Of a stretch of 64,000 nucleotides of DNA, positions 1-8,588 are shown piece after piece. Under the pieces are notes generated by a model. The model was not told where the DNA came from, did not search any database, and was given only the letters and a program-made list of their open reading frames with translations. How positions within the stretch are numbered: the first letter of the stretch is position 1; each line of letters starts with the position of its first letter. Origin of the DNA: an uncultured Lachnospiraceae bacterium (GTDB lineage Bacteria; Bacillota; Clostridia; Lachnospirales; Lachnospiraceae); assembly GCA_910585205.1 (NCBI GenBank), contig CAJUCC010000025.1, positions 1 through 64,000 on the forward strand. The letters run 5' to 3'. Position numbers and translations under genes: made by a program.

Positions 1-1
1 A

Positions 2-36
2 AGCCGAAAGCCCGATAAAAATCAAGGCTTTCGGCT
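2..36 (-). terminator. Stem-loop downstream of tRNA-Arg
   Basis: A perfect 11-bp inverted repeat (2-12 with 26-36) and a 13-nt loop lie directly 3' of the tRNA gene on the minus strand. This is the expected place for an intrinsic terminator. The window edge removes the bases where a U-tract would be, so termination is inferred from the stem alone. Confidence 0.6.
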
Positions 37-46
37 GTGTTCCCAG

Positions 47-120
47 CGTTCCCGAGGTGACTCGAACACCCGACCTACCGCTTAGGAGGCGGTCGCTCTA
101 TCCATCTGAGCTACGGAAAC
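47..120 (-). tRNA. tRNA-Arg (anticodon CCT)
   Basis: The reverse complement folds as a 74-nt cloverleaf. The acceptor arms GTTTCCG and CGGGAAC pair with one G-T pair and are followed by discriminator G. The anticodon arm is ACCGC, loop CTCCTAA, GCGGT, giving anticodon CCT, which reads the Arg codon AGG. The T arm carries GTTCGAGTC. The 3' CCA is not encoded and must be added after transcription. Confidence 0.95.
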
Positions 121-140
121 AGAATCATTATCTGCAAAAT

Positions 141-169
141 AGTGTATCACAAACAGAAAATAATGGCAA
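141..169 (-). promoter_or_regulatory. Promoter of tRNA-Arg
   Basis: On the minus strand TTGCCA (-35, 169-164) and TACACT (-10, 146-141) are 17 nt apart, about 20 nt before the mature tRNA 5' end at 120. This is a plausible vegetative sigma-A promoter for the tRNA gene. Confidence 0.6.
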
Positions 170-210
170 GAGTGCAATTACGTCTGCTGCCTCTCCCGAC
201 TGTAACATGA

Positions 211-249
211 TATGACAGGTCCATGCGGTATACACACGGACCTGTCATA
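211..249. terminator. Hairpin terminator after DUF5107 gene
   Basis: A perfect 12-bp stem (211-222 with 238-249) follows the stop codon of the minus-strand gene ending at 281. No strong T-run follows, so it may work as a terminator or as a 3'-end stabiliser. Confidence 0.6.
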
Positions 250-280
250 GTTTATCAGTTACCTGTCGTTGTCGTTAATA

Positions 281-3200
281 TCATTGTGCTCCCGAAATTT
301 CTTCCAGCAAAATACGGCAGTTCATGTGGAAGGGGTCTTCCCGCAGAGTTTCCCGGAAAAATTCCGCCGCTTTTTCCGGGCTGCCAAGTCCCAGATGTCC
401 CAGTCCCATAACATAGTGACAATGCACGCGGTTTTTCATATTGAAATCTTCCTCATAGATCATAAAATCAGGAAAGGAAACTGCAAAATATCCTATTTTT
501 ACTTTGTCCCGTAAATGCTGTTCACCGAAATCAATCAGCTTATACATCATCCGGTTCCCTTCTTTGTTCCGGTGCAGCTTATAAAGAGACAACCCCTGAT
601 ACAGAATCATATCCGCCGGCTGATCGTTGTAATACATCATGCCCGCCACTTCTTCGGAACCCGTTGAAGCCAGTGTATAATAGCGTTCCGCTTCTTTCGC
701 TTCGCCCAGATTTTCTTTTACAACACCCAGATAGTAATAGATGTTATTGTCCTTGCTGCCCTCCAGTTTTCCTTCGCCCAGATTTTCAGGATACTGCAGA
801 GACTGTAAGAGAAATTCCTCCGCCCGTTTATAGTCCCCTTTTTTCATCTCCTGTTTCGCCAGTTCGACAAGAGCAGTCACATACTGAGCCGCCGCTTTCC
901 CTTCTCCGCCCTCCCACGGATGGAATTTTCTGGAATGCAGGACATCCAATGCCTTTTGATAATCCCCCGTAAGATTCAGCAGTGTGACATATTCGATGCA
1001 GGCGTCGTCGCGTTCCAGCGCCGTTTCTCTGTATGTCTCATAGGCTTCCAGACGCTGCCGGGCCGGAACGCGGAACTTTTTGCAGAGCTGATCCCGCTCA
1101 AAAAATACTCTGCTGTCCGTGGGATCGAGTGAAAATGCCTTTTCCATTGCATCGCGGGATTCCGCTTTTTTGTCCATATGGTTATAATATGCCAGAGACA
1201 GATTTCGGAATACGGTCGCAAATGTATTATTGTTTTCCGCGCTCTTTTCCCAGCATTCCACAGCTTTTGCATACTGTTTTTTATCATAATACAGATTCCC
1301 CAGATAGTACGGCGCATAAGACGCCCCCGATACACACGCCATACAGTCGCTCAGCACCGCTATATCTTCCAGTCTGTTGGGAAAACAGCAATAACTATCT
1401 GTCTGTTCCGCCAGACGATACTGCCTGATTACTGCCTCCTGCGGTTTTCCGCACATCCGCATATAATATGCCTTATAATATGCATTCAATGCCGACTGAG
1501 ACGGACATGCCTCCAATACTTCCAGCGCTTCCGCATAAAATCCGCCTTCCGCATAATCCATCGCAGTCCGCAGAAATGTCTCCGCATTTCCCCGCATACG
1601 GCCGCACAATTCTTCTGCCGCTTTCTCTTGTTCACTGCCCGATAAGGCAATTACCCGCTCCCGGCCGCTCACGTAATCAAACGGATCAATCACAAGACTT
1701 TCCCGGATCCATGCAGCCGCTGTTTCATTGTGGTTTAATTTGCGCAAAATTACGGCCTTTATCCCTCTCGCCTTCACATGATGCCAGTTTTTCACAAGAC
1801 TTCTGTCGATCAGATACAGAGCATCGGCATATCGTTCTTCCATGCATGCAATCAACGCCAGATAATAGTAGCCCATCTCCTGCTGTTCACTGCTCCAGCA
1901 CGCTTTATAAAATGCATCATATGCTTTCCGATACTGTCTCTGATAATAGAGACTCAAACCAAGTTTATAATAAGCTTCACTGTCATACGGATTGGGATTT
2001 TTCCAGGAAGCACGTTCCACTGCCTTTCGAAAATACTGTTCACTCTCTTTTATCTGTCCCCGTGACAGCAAAAGGGAACCATAGGCGGTATTGATCCGCA
2101 TATCCCCCGCATCGCGCTTTAATCCTTCCAGATAATACGGATCCGGCAGATAGGTGGCATGTCTGTACTGTTCAATATGCAGACCGGTCAGATACAGTTC
2201 TTCATTGGTGGCAATTTCTCCGGGTTCTTTTGCCGCTTTTGCCGGTTCCGGCATTGTGGGAATATCCGTCTCAACCGGTGTATACGCTACCAGTTCTCTC
2301 CCCTGTGCATTGAATAGGCACACACGATATTCCTGTTCTCTTCCACCTGTCAATGCAATTTCCTTCCGATACGGATGAGAGGGATCCATGTCCGCAATCT
2401 CTGCAAATATAAGCTCTTCTTTGTGATAAACCGCCACTTTCGCATCTTTTTGTACGGCGGTTGTATACAGAATGACAGTTCCTTTGTTATTTTCTGCACT
2501 GAAATGCAAAACGGCGTCTGTTGTGGCGTTTTTAACGTCCCCGACTGCCTTATAAGGCATAAAATACTGCCGGAATTCTTTTTCTTCGAATGGCTTCAGC
2601 CATGTAAAATCAGGCTGATTATCCGTAAATACACCTGTCATCAATTCAATATACGGACCGTCTTCATCCGTCAGATTTTTATCCCACGTCTTACCGAAAT
2701 CACCGCATCCCCACGTCCACTGTTTCTTACCCGGAGAAATGTGATGATCCGCGATATGCAGGATACCCGCTTCCACACCGTAATCATACCCGCCGACAAA
2801 ATCAAACTCTGATTTTTCCGCCATATAGGAAGTCGGAACGGGAATGTTTTTATACCGGGAAATATCCACGCCTTCACTGTAGTCATGTTTGTAGTATACA
2901 CCCGTGGCAATAGGAAAACGAGAGACATCTCTTTTGCCGTGATCCATCACCGCATGAACATCCGGCGGAAAAACAGATTTCGTATTTTCGTTGACCGGAA
3001 CTGCAGGATTCGCCCACCAGAGGAACGTCTGCGGCATATTGGTACGGTTATAGAGCTGTCCCGTGATTTCGATATATGCTTTGTCCGGGTAGAGCGTGAA
3101 CCGGGCAATTCCTTTTGTGCCATACATCCTGTCAACGTCATTTACCAGAACGGAGCACGAACCGTCCTCATTTTCCGTCAGCATATAATCGACACCCATA

Positions 3201-3592
3201 AAAGTCGTGGGACGATGATGCTGAGGCCAGTTAAATTCAATACCGCCGCTGATCCACGGACCGAGCAGTCCCACCAGTGCCGGCTTTATCACATGGTTAT
3301 AGTACACGAAGTCATATCCGTTTGTCTTATCCAGCGCGCGCTGAATCCTGCCGCCCAATTCCGGCAGAATCATAACCTGCAGATAGCGGTTTTCGAGATA
3401 GACAGCGCGGTATGCTTTGTCTTCTTTCGTATCGTATATCTTTTCAATAACGGGATACGGATATACCTTCCCGCTGCTTCCCTGATACACCCTTTTTTCG
3501 AGAAACATGGGATTTTTATTGGGACTTCCTGTCTGATATGTAGGAATCTTTACGGTTTCTTCCCATACTTTTACGGTTTCCATGGTATCCAT
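281..3592 (-). CDS. DUF5107 (mutarotase-like) and TPR repeat protein
   Basis: This is a predicted cytoplasmic protein of 1103 aa. The first 480 or so residues match the DUF5107 family as I recall it and look like the beta-sandwich of galactose-mutarotase-type proteins: an early LPELGGR motif, then an aromatic-rich core, then GPYIELMTG. The remaining 600 or so residues are tandem tetratricopeptide repeats with recurring YYLGL- and A-x-x-x-F/Y-x-K-A-type signatures. No signal peptide is visible. The ATG at 3592 is chosen because AAGGAGG stands just before it; an upstream in-frame codon at 3649 has no ribosome site. It is divergent from an AraC-type regulator, suggesting a sugar-induced role. 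Catalysis is unproven; binding or processing of a carbohydrate is inferred from fold resemblance. Confidence 0.8.
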   Translation of the reverse strand: MDTMETVKVWEETVKIPTYQTGSPNKNPMFLEKRVYQGSSGKVYPYPVIEKIYDTKEDKAYRAVYLENRYLQVMILPELGGRIQRALDKTNGYDFVYYNHVIKPALVGLLGPWISGGIEFNWPQHHRPTTFMGVDYMLTENEDGSCSVLVNDVDRMYGTKGIARFTLYPDKAYIEITGQLYNRTNMPQTFLWWANPAVPVNENTKSVFPPDVHAVMDHGKRDVSRFPIATGVYYKHDYSEGVDISRYKNIPVPTSYMAEKSEFDFVGGYDYGVEAGILHIADHHISPGKKQWTWGCGDFGKTWDKNLTDEDGPYIELMTGVFTDNQPDFTWLKPFEEKEFRQYFMPYKAVGDVKNATTDAVLHFSAENNKGTVILYTTAVQKDAKVAVYHKEELIFAEIADMDPSHPYRKEIALTGGREQEYRVCLFNAQGRELVAYTPVETDIPTMPEPAKAAKEPGEIATNEELYLTGLHIEQYRHATYLPDPYYLEGLKRDAGDMRINTAYGSLLLSRGQIKESEQYFRKAVERASWKNPNPYDSEAYYKLGLSLYYQRQYRKAYDAFYKACWSSEQQEMGYYYLALIACMEERYADALYLIDRSLVKNWHHVKARGIKAVILRKLNHNETAAAWIRESLVIDPFDYVSGRERVIALSGSEQEKAAEELCGRMRGNAETFLRTAMDYAEGGFYAEALEVLEACPSQSALNAYYKAYYMRMCGKPQEAVIRQYRLAEQTDSYCCFPNRLEDIAVLSDCMACVSGASYAPYYLGNLYYDKKQYAKAVECWEKSAENNNTFATVFRNLSLAYYNHMDKKAESRDAMEKAFSLDPTDSRVFFERDQLCKKFRVPARQRLEAYETYRETALERDDACIEYVTLLNLTGDYQKALDVLHSRKFHPWEGGEGKAAAQYVTALVELAKQEMKKGDYKRAEEFLLQSLQYPENLGEGKLEGSKDNNIYYYLGVVKENLGEAKEAERYYTLASTGSEEVAGMMYYNDQPADMILYQGLSLYKLHRNKEGNRMMYKLIDFGEQHLRDKVKIGYFAVSFPDFMIYEEDFNMKNRVHCHYVMGLGHLGLGSPEKAAEFFRETLREDPFHMNCRILLEEISGAQ

Positions 3593-3728
3593 GATTTCCT
3601 CCTTATTATGTAAATTTGTTATTTCAGAGATATTGTTTTTTATAATCATTTATCCATATTTTATCATGTAATCAATTAAAATCATTATTATTGATTGCGA
3701 GTTTATTTATAAATATTGCTCTTTTTAG

Positions 3729-3770
3729 TTGACGATTCCGGCTCCTGTTTTTATAATATAAAAAAACAGG
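3729..3770 (+). promoter_or_regulatory. Promoter of AraC-type gene with overlapping palindrome
   Basis: TTGACG (3729-3734) and TATAAT (3752-3757) are separated by 17 nt, a near-consensus sigma-A promoter, 25 nt before the start at 3783. A hyphenated palindrome, CCTGTTTTT at 3744-3752 and AAAAACAGG at 3762-3770, straddles the -10 box. It may be an operator, or a hairpin in the DNA with no regulatory meaning. Confidence 0.65.
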
Positions 3771-3782
3771 GAGGATAACGCC

Positions 3783-4634
3783 ATGCGCCCCATTGATGTC
3801 GGATGTCTCGAAAAATCCACCGTCTTTTTCTATACTGCAGGTGAAACGGCAAAACAGACCTTCTTTTATCCACTCTGCGTCGGACATTATTACTGTACCG
3901 ACCAGTATCTCGTACAGAGAAACAATTACAACAGCTTTCTCCTGATCTATGTAAAAAAGGGAGAAGGTTTTCTGGAAGTGAATCAAAAGAAATACACCTT
4001 TCATGCCGAAGATGTCATTCTCGTGGACTGTTACAAACCGCATATTTACGGAACGACGAAAGACAGTGAAATCCTGTGGTTTCATTTCGACGGCTCCAGC
4101 AGCAGAGAATATGTCTATATGATTATGAATAACACGGGTCCTGTCTGTTCCGTACGGGATTTGATTACATTTGAAAAAGATCTCAATCGTATTCTCCTGA
4201 TGATTAGCAATGAATCAACGGTCAACGATGCTCTCTGTTCTTATTACATTGTAAAAATCTTAACGGACATACTCCTGTGCAGCACCAAATTGCAGAAAGA
4301 AGAACATACTCACTCCATTATTGAAGACATTATTTCCTTTATTAATAACAATACTTCCTCCAAGCTTTCCCTGGAAGATCTGGCCTGCCGTGCCGGTTTA
4401 AGTCCTTTTTATTTCACGCGGCTTTTTAAAAAAGAGACCGGCTATACCCCGCACGAATATATCATTGTAAGCCGTATTAATATCGCAAAGTTTTATTTAA
4501 AAAGTTCCACTTATTCCATTAAGGAGATTTGCTTTAACAGCGGATTCTCCTCTGAAAGCAGTTTTTGTTCCACCTTCCGCAGAGTCTGCAATATGACGCC
4601 GAGTGAATACCGGGAAAACAACAATATATCGTAG
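3783..4634 (+). CDS. AraC/XylS-family transcriptional regulator
   Basis: This 283-aa protein has an N-terminal cupin-like sensing domain (about 40-130; HFDG and KKGEGFLEVN-type segments) and a C-terminal pair of helix-turn-helix motifs (about 185-280). The latter carry the family signatures LACRAGLSPFYFTRLFKKE and GFSSESSFCSTFRR. Such proteins sense a small ligand, often a sugar, and activate adjacent genes. GGGAGG lies 8 nt before the ATG. It is divergent from the DUF5107 gene and convergent with the sugar-binding protein gene, so either the DUF5107 gene or the ABC operon could be the target; divergence favours the former. The ligand cannot be read from sequence. Confidence 0.9.
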   Translation: MRPIDVGCLEKSTVFFYTAGETAKQTFFYPLCVGHYYCTDQYLVQRNNYNSFLLIYVKKGEGFLEVNQKKYTFHAEDVILVDCYKPHIYGTTKDSEILWFHFDGSSSREYVYMIMNNTGPVCSVRDLITFEKDLNRILLMISNESTVNDALCSYYIVKILTDILLCSTKLQKEEHTHSIIEDIISFINNNTSSKLSLEDLACRAGLSPFYFTRLFKKETGYTPHEYIIVSRINIAKFYLKSSTYSIKEICFNSGFSSESSFCSTFRRVCNMTPSEYRENNNIS

Positions 4635-4652
4635 TGTTTATTTCCGTATACG

Positions 4653-4682
4653 AAAAAGACTCTCCGCGTAAGAGAGTCTTTT
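4653..4682. terminator. Bidirectional intrinsic terminator
   Basis: AAAAGACTCTC and GAGAGTCTTTT form an 11-bp stem around a 7-nt loop, with A-runs and T-runs on both sides. It sits between two convergent genes (stops at 4634 and 4699) and can stop transcription from both. Confidence 0.9.
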
Positions 4683-4698
4683 CCGCAACTTTAAAACT

Positions 4699-5778
4699 TT
4701 ACTCTGCTGCTTTTCCCATAACCTCTTTGTAATTTTCAGGGGTACATACGGTTGCAGGAACCGCTGTTTCTTTCTCCATTTCCTTACCCTCTGTAATATA
4801 GTCATATAATATCTGGATGGCGGTGGAGCCGATCGAATCTGCGGAGAAGTAACAGGACGCCTTCATGCACACGTCTTTTCCGGCATTCCATTCATCCTTG
4901 GCCAGATATGCGCCCAGACCGATGACACAGGAATCCTTGTCCAGACCTGCTGTTTCCAGCGCTCTGACAGCGCCCATCGCGGACTCTTCATTGGCAGACA
5001 TAACAAGCCATTTTTTAATCTGCGGATTTGCCGTGAAAACGGCCGTCGCTGCCTGATTGCCTTTGTCGGTTGTACCGTCATTGTCGCCGTAGAAAACTCT
5101 GCTCTCGTCAAAACCTGTCAGCTCGAAAAACTTATCTTTTTCCCCTTCCGTTCTTGGTACACAGCTCGATACCGTATCCATTGTCAGGAATAATACGCCG
5201 CATTCCTCGTCTTCAACCAGATTGTTGTCTATGGCATACTGTGCCATCCATTCTCCATTGGCAGCGCCGATATTATAACCATCAATACCAACCCACGGCG
5301 CGATTTTTTCACCGTTTACTTCAAGTGCATCGTCAACCGCCACAACCGGAATATTGGCTTCCGCGCATTTATCCACAACAGCCTGGCTCATTGTCTGATC
5401 CGGCACACAGATAATAACGCCCGACGCTTTTTCCGAAATTGCCGTATCGATAAATTTCAGACATGTCTCAGGGTTCATCTGTGCATCACAGTATACCAGC
5501 TCACCGCCAAGTTCTTCTGTTTTCGCTTTCGCCGCATCACCTTCATCGATAAACCATGTCTGATCTCCGGCCTTATAGATGGCATAAATTTTGCCGAATT
5601 CCCCGCCTCCGGCTGCCGGCGCGGCTGTCTCCGCATCTGCTGCCTCCGCCGGCTGCGCTTCCGTCGTCTCCGGCGCAGGTGTATCCACTGCGGGCGCCGT
5701 TGTCTCTGCCGCCTGTCCGCAGGCAGTCAGTCCCAGTGTCATTGCGACAATCAAAATAGCTGCTATTTTCTTTTTCAT
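4699..5778 (-). CDS. Sugar ABC transporter substrate-binding lipoprotein, AraF-like
   Basis: This 359-aa protein begins with a lipoprotein signal peptide (MKKK, hydrophobic core, lipobox LTAC with Cys20), so it is anchored to the outer face of the membrane. A 40-residue Ala/Pro/Glu/Thr linker follows. The body is a type I periplasmic-binding fold; segments such as ICVPDQTMSQAVVDKC, VVAVDD and IKKWLVMSANEESAMGAVRA align by eye with the arabinose-binding protein AraF better than with ribose or galactose binders. AAGGAGGAAACAGT precedes the ATG. It is the last gene of the ATPase-permease-binder operon and is preceded by an intercistronic hairpin. Arabinose or a related aldose is the likely ligand, by inference. 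Confidence 0.88.
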   Translation of the reverse strand: MKKKIAAILIVAMTLGLTACGQAAETTAPAVDTPAPETTEAQPAEAADAETAAPAAGGGEFGKIYAIYKAGDQTWFIDEGDAAKAKTEELGGELVYCDAQMNPETCLKFIDTAISEKASGVIICVPDQTMSQAVVDKCAEANIPVVAVDDALEVNGEKIAPWVGIDGYNIGAANGEWMAQYAIDNNLVEDEECGVLFLTMDTVSSCVPRTEGEKDKFFELTGFDESRVFYGDNDGTTDKGNQAATAVFTANPQIKKWLVMSANEESAMGAVRALETAGLDKDSCVIGLGAYLAKDEWNAGKDVCMKASCYFSADSIGSTAIQILYDYITEGKEMEKETAVPATVCTPENYKEVMGKAAE

Positions 5779-5822
5779 ACTGTTTCCTCCTTTTTGGAAA
5801 TAATCTGTTGATTTGTATATAG

Positions 5823-5840
5823 AACGATGGAAACATCGTT
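5823..5840 (-). promoter_or_regulatory. Intercistronic hairpin before the binding-protein gene
   Basis: AACGATG and CATCGTT (7 bp, 4-nt loop) lie in the 77-nt gap between the permease and the binding protein. Stems here often protect the binding-protein mRNA, which is needed in excess over the membrane parts. That role is inferred from position. Confidence 0.4.
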
Positions 5841-5855
5841 TTATATCCGCTCTGT

Positions 5856-6863
5856 TTATAAATTTTTCATGCTGTCAGCCAGCAGTTTCTTCTCCCGGTT
5901 CGTCTTTCTGACATAATCAATCGTAAGCGCCGCCAGCAGCAAAAGCCCTCTTGCCACATACTGCCAGAATGTGGGAACCTGTACCATCGTCAGGCCGGTA
6001 TTAAACGCCTGTATCAGAATCACGCCCAAAAATGTCCCGAACATATTGCCGATACCACCGTTGAAGCTGACACCACCCAGAATAACGGCCGTTATAGCAT
6101 CGAATTCCAGATTGACACAGGCTGCAGGCTGGCCGGAATTCATGCGGGCAGCCAAAATAGTGCCACCGACCGCACACAGGGAGGAAATAATCAGATACGA
6201 TGTATATATGATTTTATTGGGTTTTAATCCCGCCAGCCTTGCCGCATTGATATTACCGCCGATTGCATAAATGCTTCTTCCGAAACGTGTCCTGGACAAA
6301 ATAAATCCGAATACCAGAAATGCAGCAATAAGCAAAATCACCGTGATCGGAATTCCGTTGCTGCCGCCGATACGGGCTTTTCCCAGATTGATAAAGGTTT
6401 CATTTGTTACGGAAATCGGCTTGCCGTCACAGATAATATAGGCAAGTCCCCGGAAGATCGCCTGTGTGACAAGCGTGGCGATAAACGGCTGCAGCTTGAT
6501 ATTGGCAATCATCCATGCGTTAAAGACGCCGGCTGCCGCCGCTACCAGTATTGTGATAATCAATGAAACTCCAAAATTCAGTCCCCACATAGATGTGAGC
6601 AGCGCCGCCAGTACGCCGGAAAAAGCCGCTACCGAACCCGGAGACAGATCATTCAGTCCGGCGATAATCAGATACGTCTCGCCGATTGCCACCAGACCGA
6701 CCAGGCTGGCTGCCACAAAGACATTGACCAGATTCGTATAACTGAAATAGTTTTTATTGAGACACGTGAAAACACCGATGACGAGAACGAGCGCACAGAG
6801 AAGTACGATCATACTTCCGTCTATTTTAAATCCCTTTTTTGCATGTGTATTATTCCGCTCCAT
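5856..6863 (-). CDS. Sugar ABC transporter permease, AraH/RbsC-like
   Basis: This integral membrane protein of 335 aa belongs to the BPD_transp_2 (RbsC/AraH/XylH) family. The sequence is mostly hydrophobic, with about eight to ten predicted helices and the family signatures LNDLSPGSVAAFSG (about 70-84), YAIGGNINAARLAG (about 195-208) and AVILGGVSFNGGIGNMFGT (about 263-281). It forms the channel through which the sugar enters. The start overlaps the end of the ATPase gene by 14 nt, implying translational coupling. The C-terminus ends in a short basic tail. Length matches the family. Confidence 0.92.
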   Translation of the reverse strand: MERNNTHAKKGFKIDGSMIVLLCALVLVIGVFTCLNKNYFSYTNLVNVFVAASLVGLVAIGETYLIIAGLNDLSPGSVAAFSGVLAALLTSMWGLNFGVSLIITILVAAAAGVFNAWMIANIKLQPFIATLVTQAIFRGLAYIICDGKPISVTNETFINLGKARIGGSNGIPITVILLIAAFLVFGFILSRTRFGRSIYAIGGNINAARLAGLKPNKIIYTSYLIISSLCAVGGTILAARMNSGQPAACVNLEFDAITAVILGGVSFNGGIGNMFGTFLGVILIQAFNTGLTMVQVPTFWQYVARGLLLLAALTIDYVRKTNREKKLLADSMKNL

Positions 6864-8367
6864 CTTGATTCCCTCCTATCATGGCAAGGCTGAGCAATAC
6901 TTCTTCATTTGCTTCTTCCCTTTTGATCTCTCCCGCGATCTCTCTCCCTTTCATAACGATAATTCTGTCGGAGAGGCCGATCACTTCCGGCAATTCGGAA
7001 GAAATCAGAATCACGCCCAATCCCTGTTTTGCAAATTCACAAATCATCTGATAAAATTCTGACTTTGCTCCGATGTCGATTCCTTTCGTCGGTTCGTCCA
7101 GTATGACAACTTTCGGATTTGTCCCCATCCATCTGGCCACAATGGCTTTCTGCTGATTTCCGCCCGACAGTTCCACGATTTTCTTTTCCGCATTTGGCGT
7201 TTTAATCCTGAAATCGGCAATCCCTCTCTGCTGCATCTCTCTTTCTTTCACTCTGTTCATAATACCCAGTGCGGAAGAATTCCTGTGCAATGAACCGATT
7301 GTGATATTTTCCCCCACACCCAAATTTGCCAGAATTCCCTGCGTTTTTCTGTCTTCCGGCACCATGACAATACCGTTTTTCTCCGCATCGCCGGGATCCC
7401 GGTTTACAATCTTTTTATTTTCGAGGAAGATTTCTCCTGACAGTACTTTGTCGGCCCCGATAATTCCCCGCATAATCTCTGTCCGTCCCGCTCCCACCAG
7501 ACCGGAAAATCCCAGCACTTCTCCTTTTCGCAGTGTAAAACTGATTTCTTTTGTATATTCCGTGCGCAGATTCTTTACTTCGAGAAGAACATCACCGATG
7601 TGTTGATTTCGTTCCAGATTATTATATACATCTCCCAGATTTCGTCCGACCATCTTATGAATCAATTCTTCTTCCGATATTTCATGTACGCCGTATGTTC
7701 CCATATAGGTACCGTCTTTGAAGATTGCGATTTTATCCGTAATTGTCTGAATCTCTTTCATCCGGTGCGATACATAAATAATCATCTTACCTTCGTCTTT
7801 CAGTTTTCGGATAATCTTAAAAAGACTGTCAATCTCCGAATCCGAAAGCGAAGCGGTAGGTTCGTCAAAAGCGATCAGCTTCAGATTTTCTCTACTGTAC
7901 GCTTTCATAATCTCCACCATCTGCTGATACGCAATGCTCAAATCCTTTACCATATCACCCGGCTTCATATCCAGACCAAAATCGTCGATAATCTCCTGCG
8001 TCCTGCGATATGCTTCCTTCATGTCAATCTGTTTCAAAATACCTTTGACCGGCAGCCTGCCGAGGAAAATGTTTTCCGCCACCGACAAATCCATTAATAT
8101 CTGTCGTTCCTGATAGATTACGCTGATTCCCGCTTCAATCGCTTCACTCGGGTTATTAAAATGCCGTTCTTTTCCGTCGATCAGATATTTTCCTTCTGTC
8201 GGCTGATAATCTCCGTTTAATATTTTCAATAACGTAGATTTTCCGGCTCCGTTCTCTCCCATAAAAGCAAGCACTTCTCCGCTTTTCACCTGAAAGCAGA
8301 TATTTTCCAGCGCTTTTACGCCGGGAAAATATTTTGTAATATTACAAAATTCGACACTGCTTTTCAA
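6850..8367 (-). CDS. Sugar ABC transporter ATP-binding protein, AraG-like
   Basis: This cytoplasmic protein of 505 aa has two ABC cassettes in tandem, as in AraG, RbsA and MglA. The first has Walker A GENGAGKST, a signature region around KDLSIAYQQ and Walker B LIAFDEPTASL. The second keeps VELSGGNQQK and VVILDEPTKGIDIG, but its P-loop region reads GLVGAGRTE, as is usual for the second domain. The start is the TTG at 8367 because AAGGAGGTG stands 7 nt before it; an ATG 21 nt upstream lies before that ribosome site. It is the first gene of the operon and energises sugar uptake with the permease and binding protein. Confidence 0.92.
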   Translation of the reverse strand: MKSSVEFCNITKYFPGVKALENICFQVKSGEVLAFMGENGAGKSTLLKILNGDYQPTEGKYLIDGKERHFNNPSEAIEAGISVIYQERQILMDLSVAENIFLGRLPVKGILKQIDMKEAYRRTQEIIDDFGLDMKPGDMVKDLSIAYQQMVEIMKAYSRENLKLIAFDEPTASLSDSEIDSLFKIIRKLKDEGKMIIYVSHRMKEIQTITDKIAIFKDGTYMGTYGVHEISEEELIHKMVGRNLGDVYNNLERNQHIGDVLLEVKNLRTEYTKEISFTLRKGEVLGFSGLVGAGRTEIMRGIIGADKVLSGEIFLENKKIVNRDPGDAEKNGIVMVPEDRKTQGILANLGVGENITIGSLHRNSSALGIMNRVKEREMQQRGIADFRIKTPNAEKKIVELSGGNQQKAIVARWMGTNPKVVILDEPTKGIDIGAKSEFYQMICEFAKQGLGVILISSELPEVIGLSDRIIVMKGREIAGEIKREEANEEVLLSLAMIGGNQDGAE

Positions 8368-8408
8368 ACGATACACCTCCTTCTGCATTTTCCCCCTGTG
8401 TTGCTTTT

Positions 8409-8417
8409 ATTATATCT
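8409..8417 (-). promoter_or_regulatory. -10 element of the sugar ABC operon
   Basis: On the minus strand a perfect TATAAT (8414-8409) lies about 42 nt before the TTG start. No good -35 hexamer is found at 16-18 nt, which fits a promoter needing an activator. Confidence 0.4.
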
Positions 8418-8588
8418 GTATCACACCGTCATCGCATTCCTATAAATTGCTGATTCATTTTAAAATCTTGCTCTTATTATTATTTTTTCTTGCATTTTTA
8501 TCAGGGATAAGGTAAATTTGAAAGAAAAAAAGAGAACTGAAAAACTGAGAAATTTGTAAATGAAAGCATGAAAAAAGGAGCATTTTTT

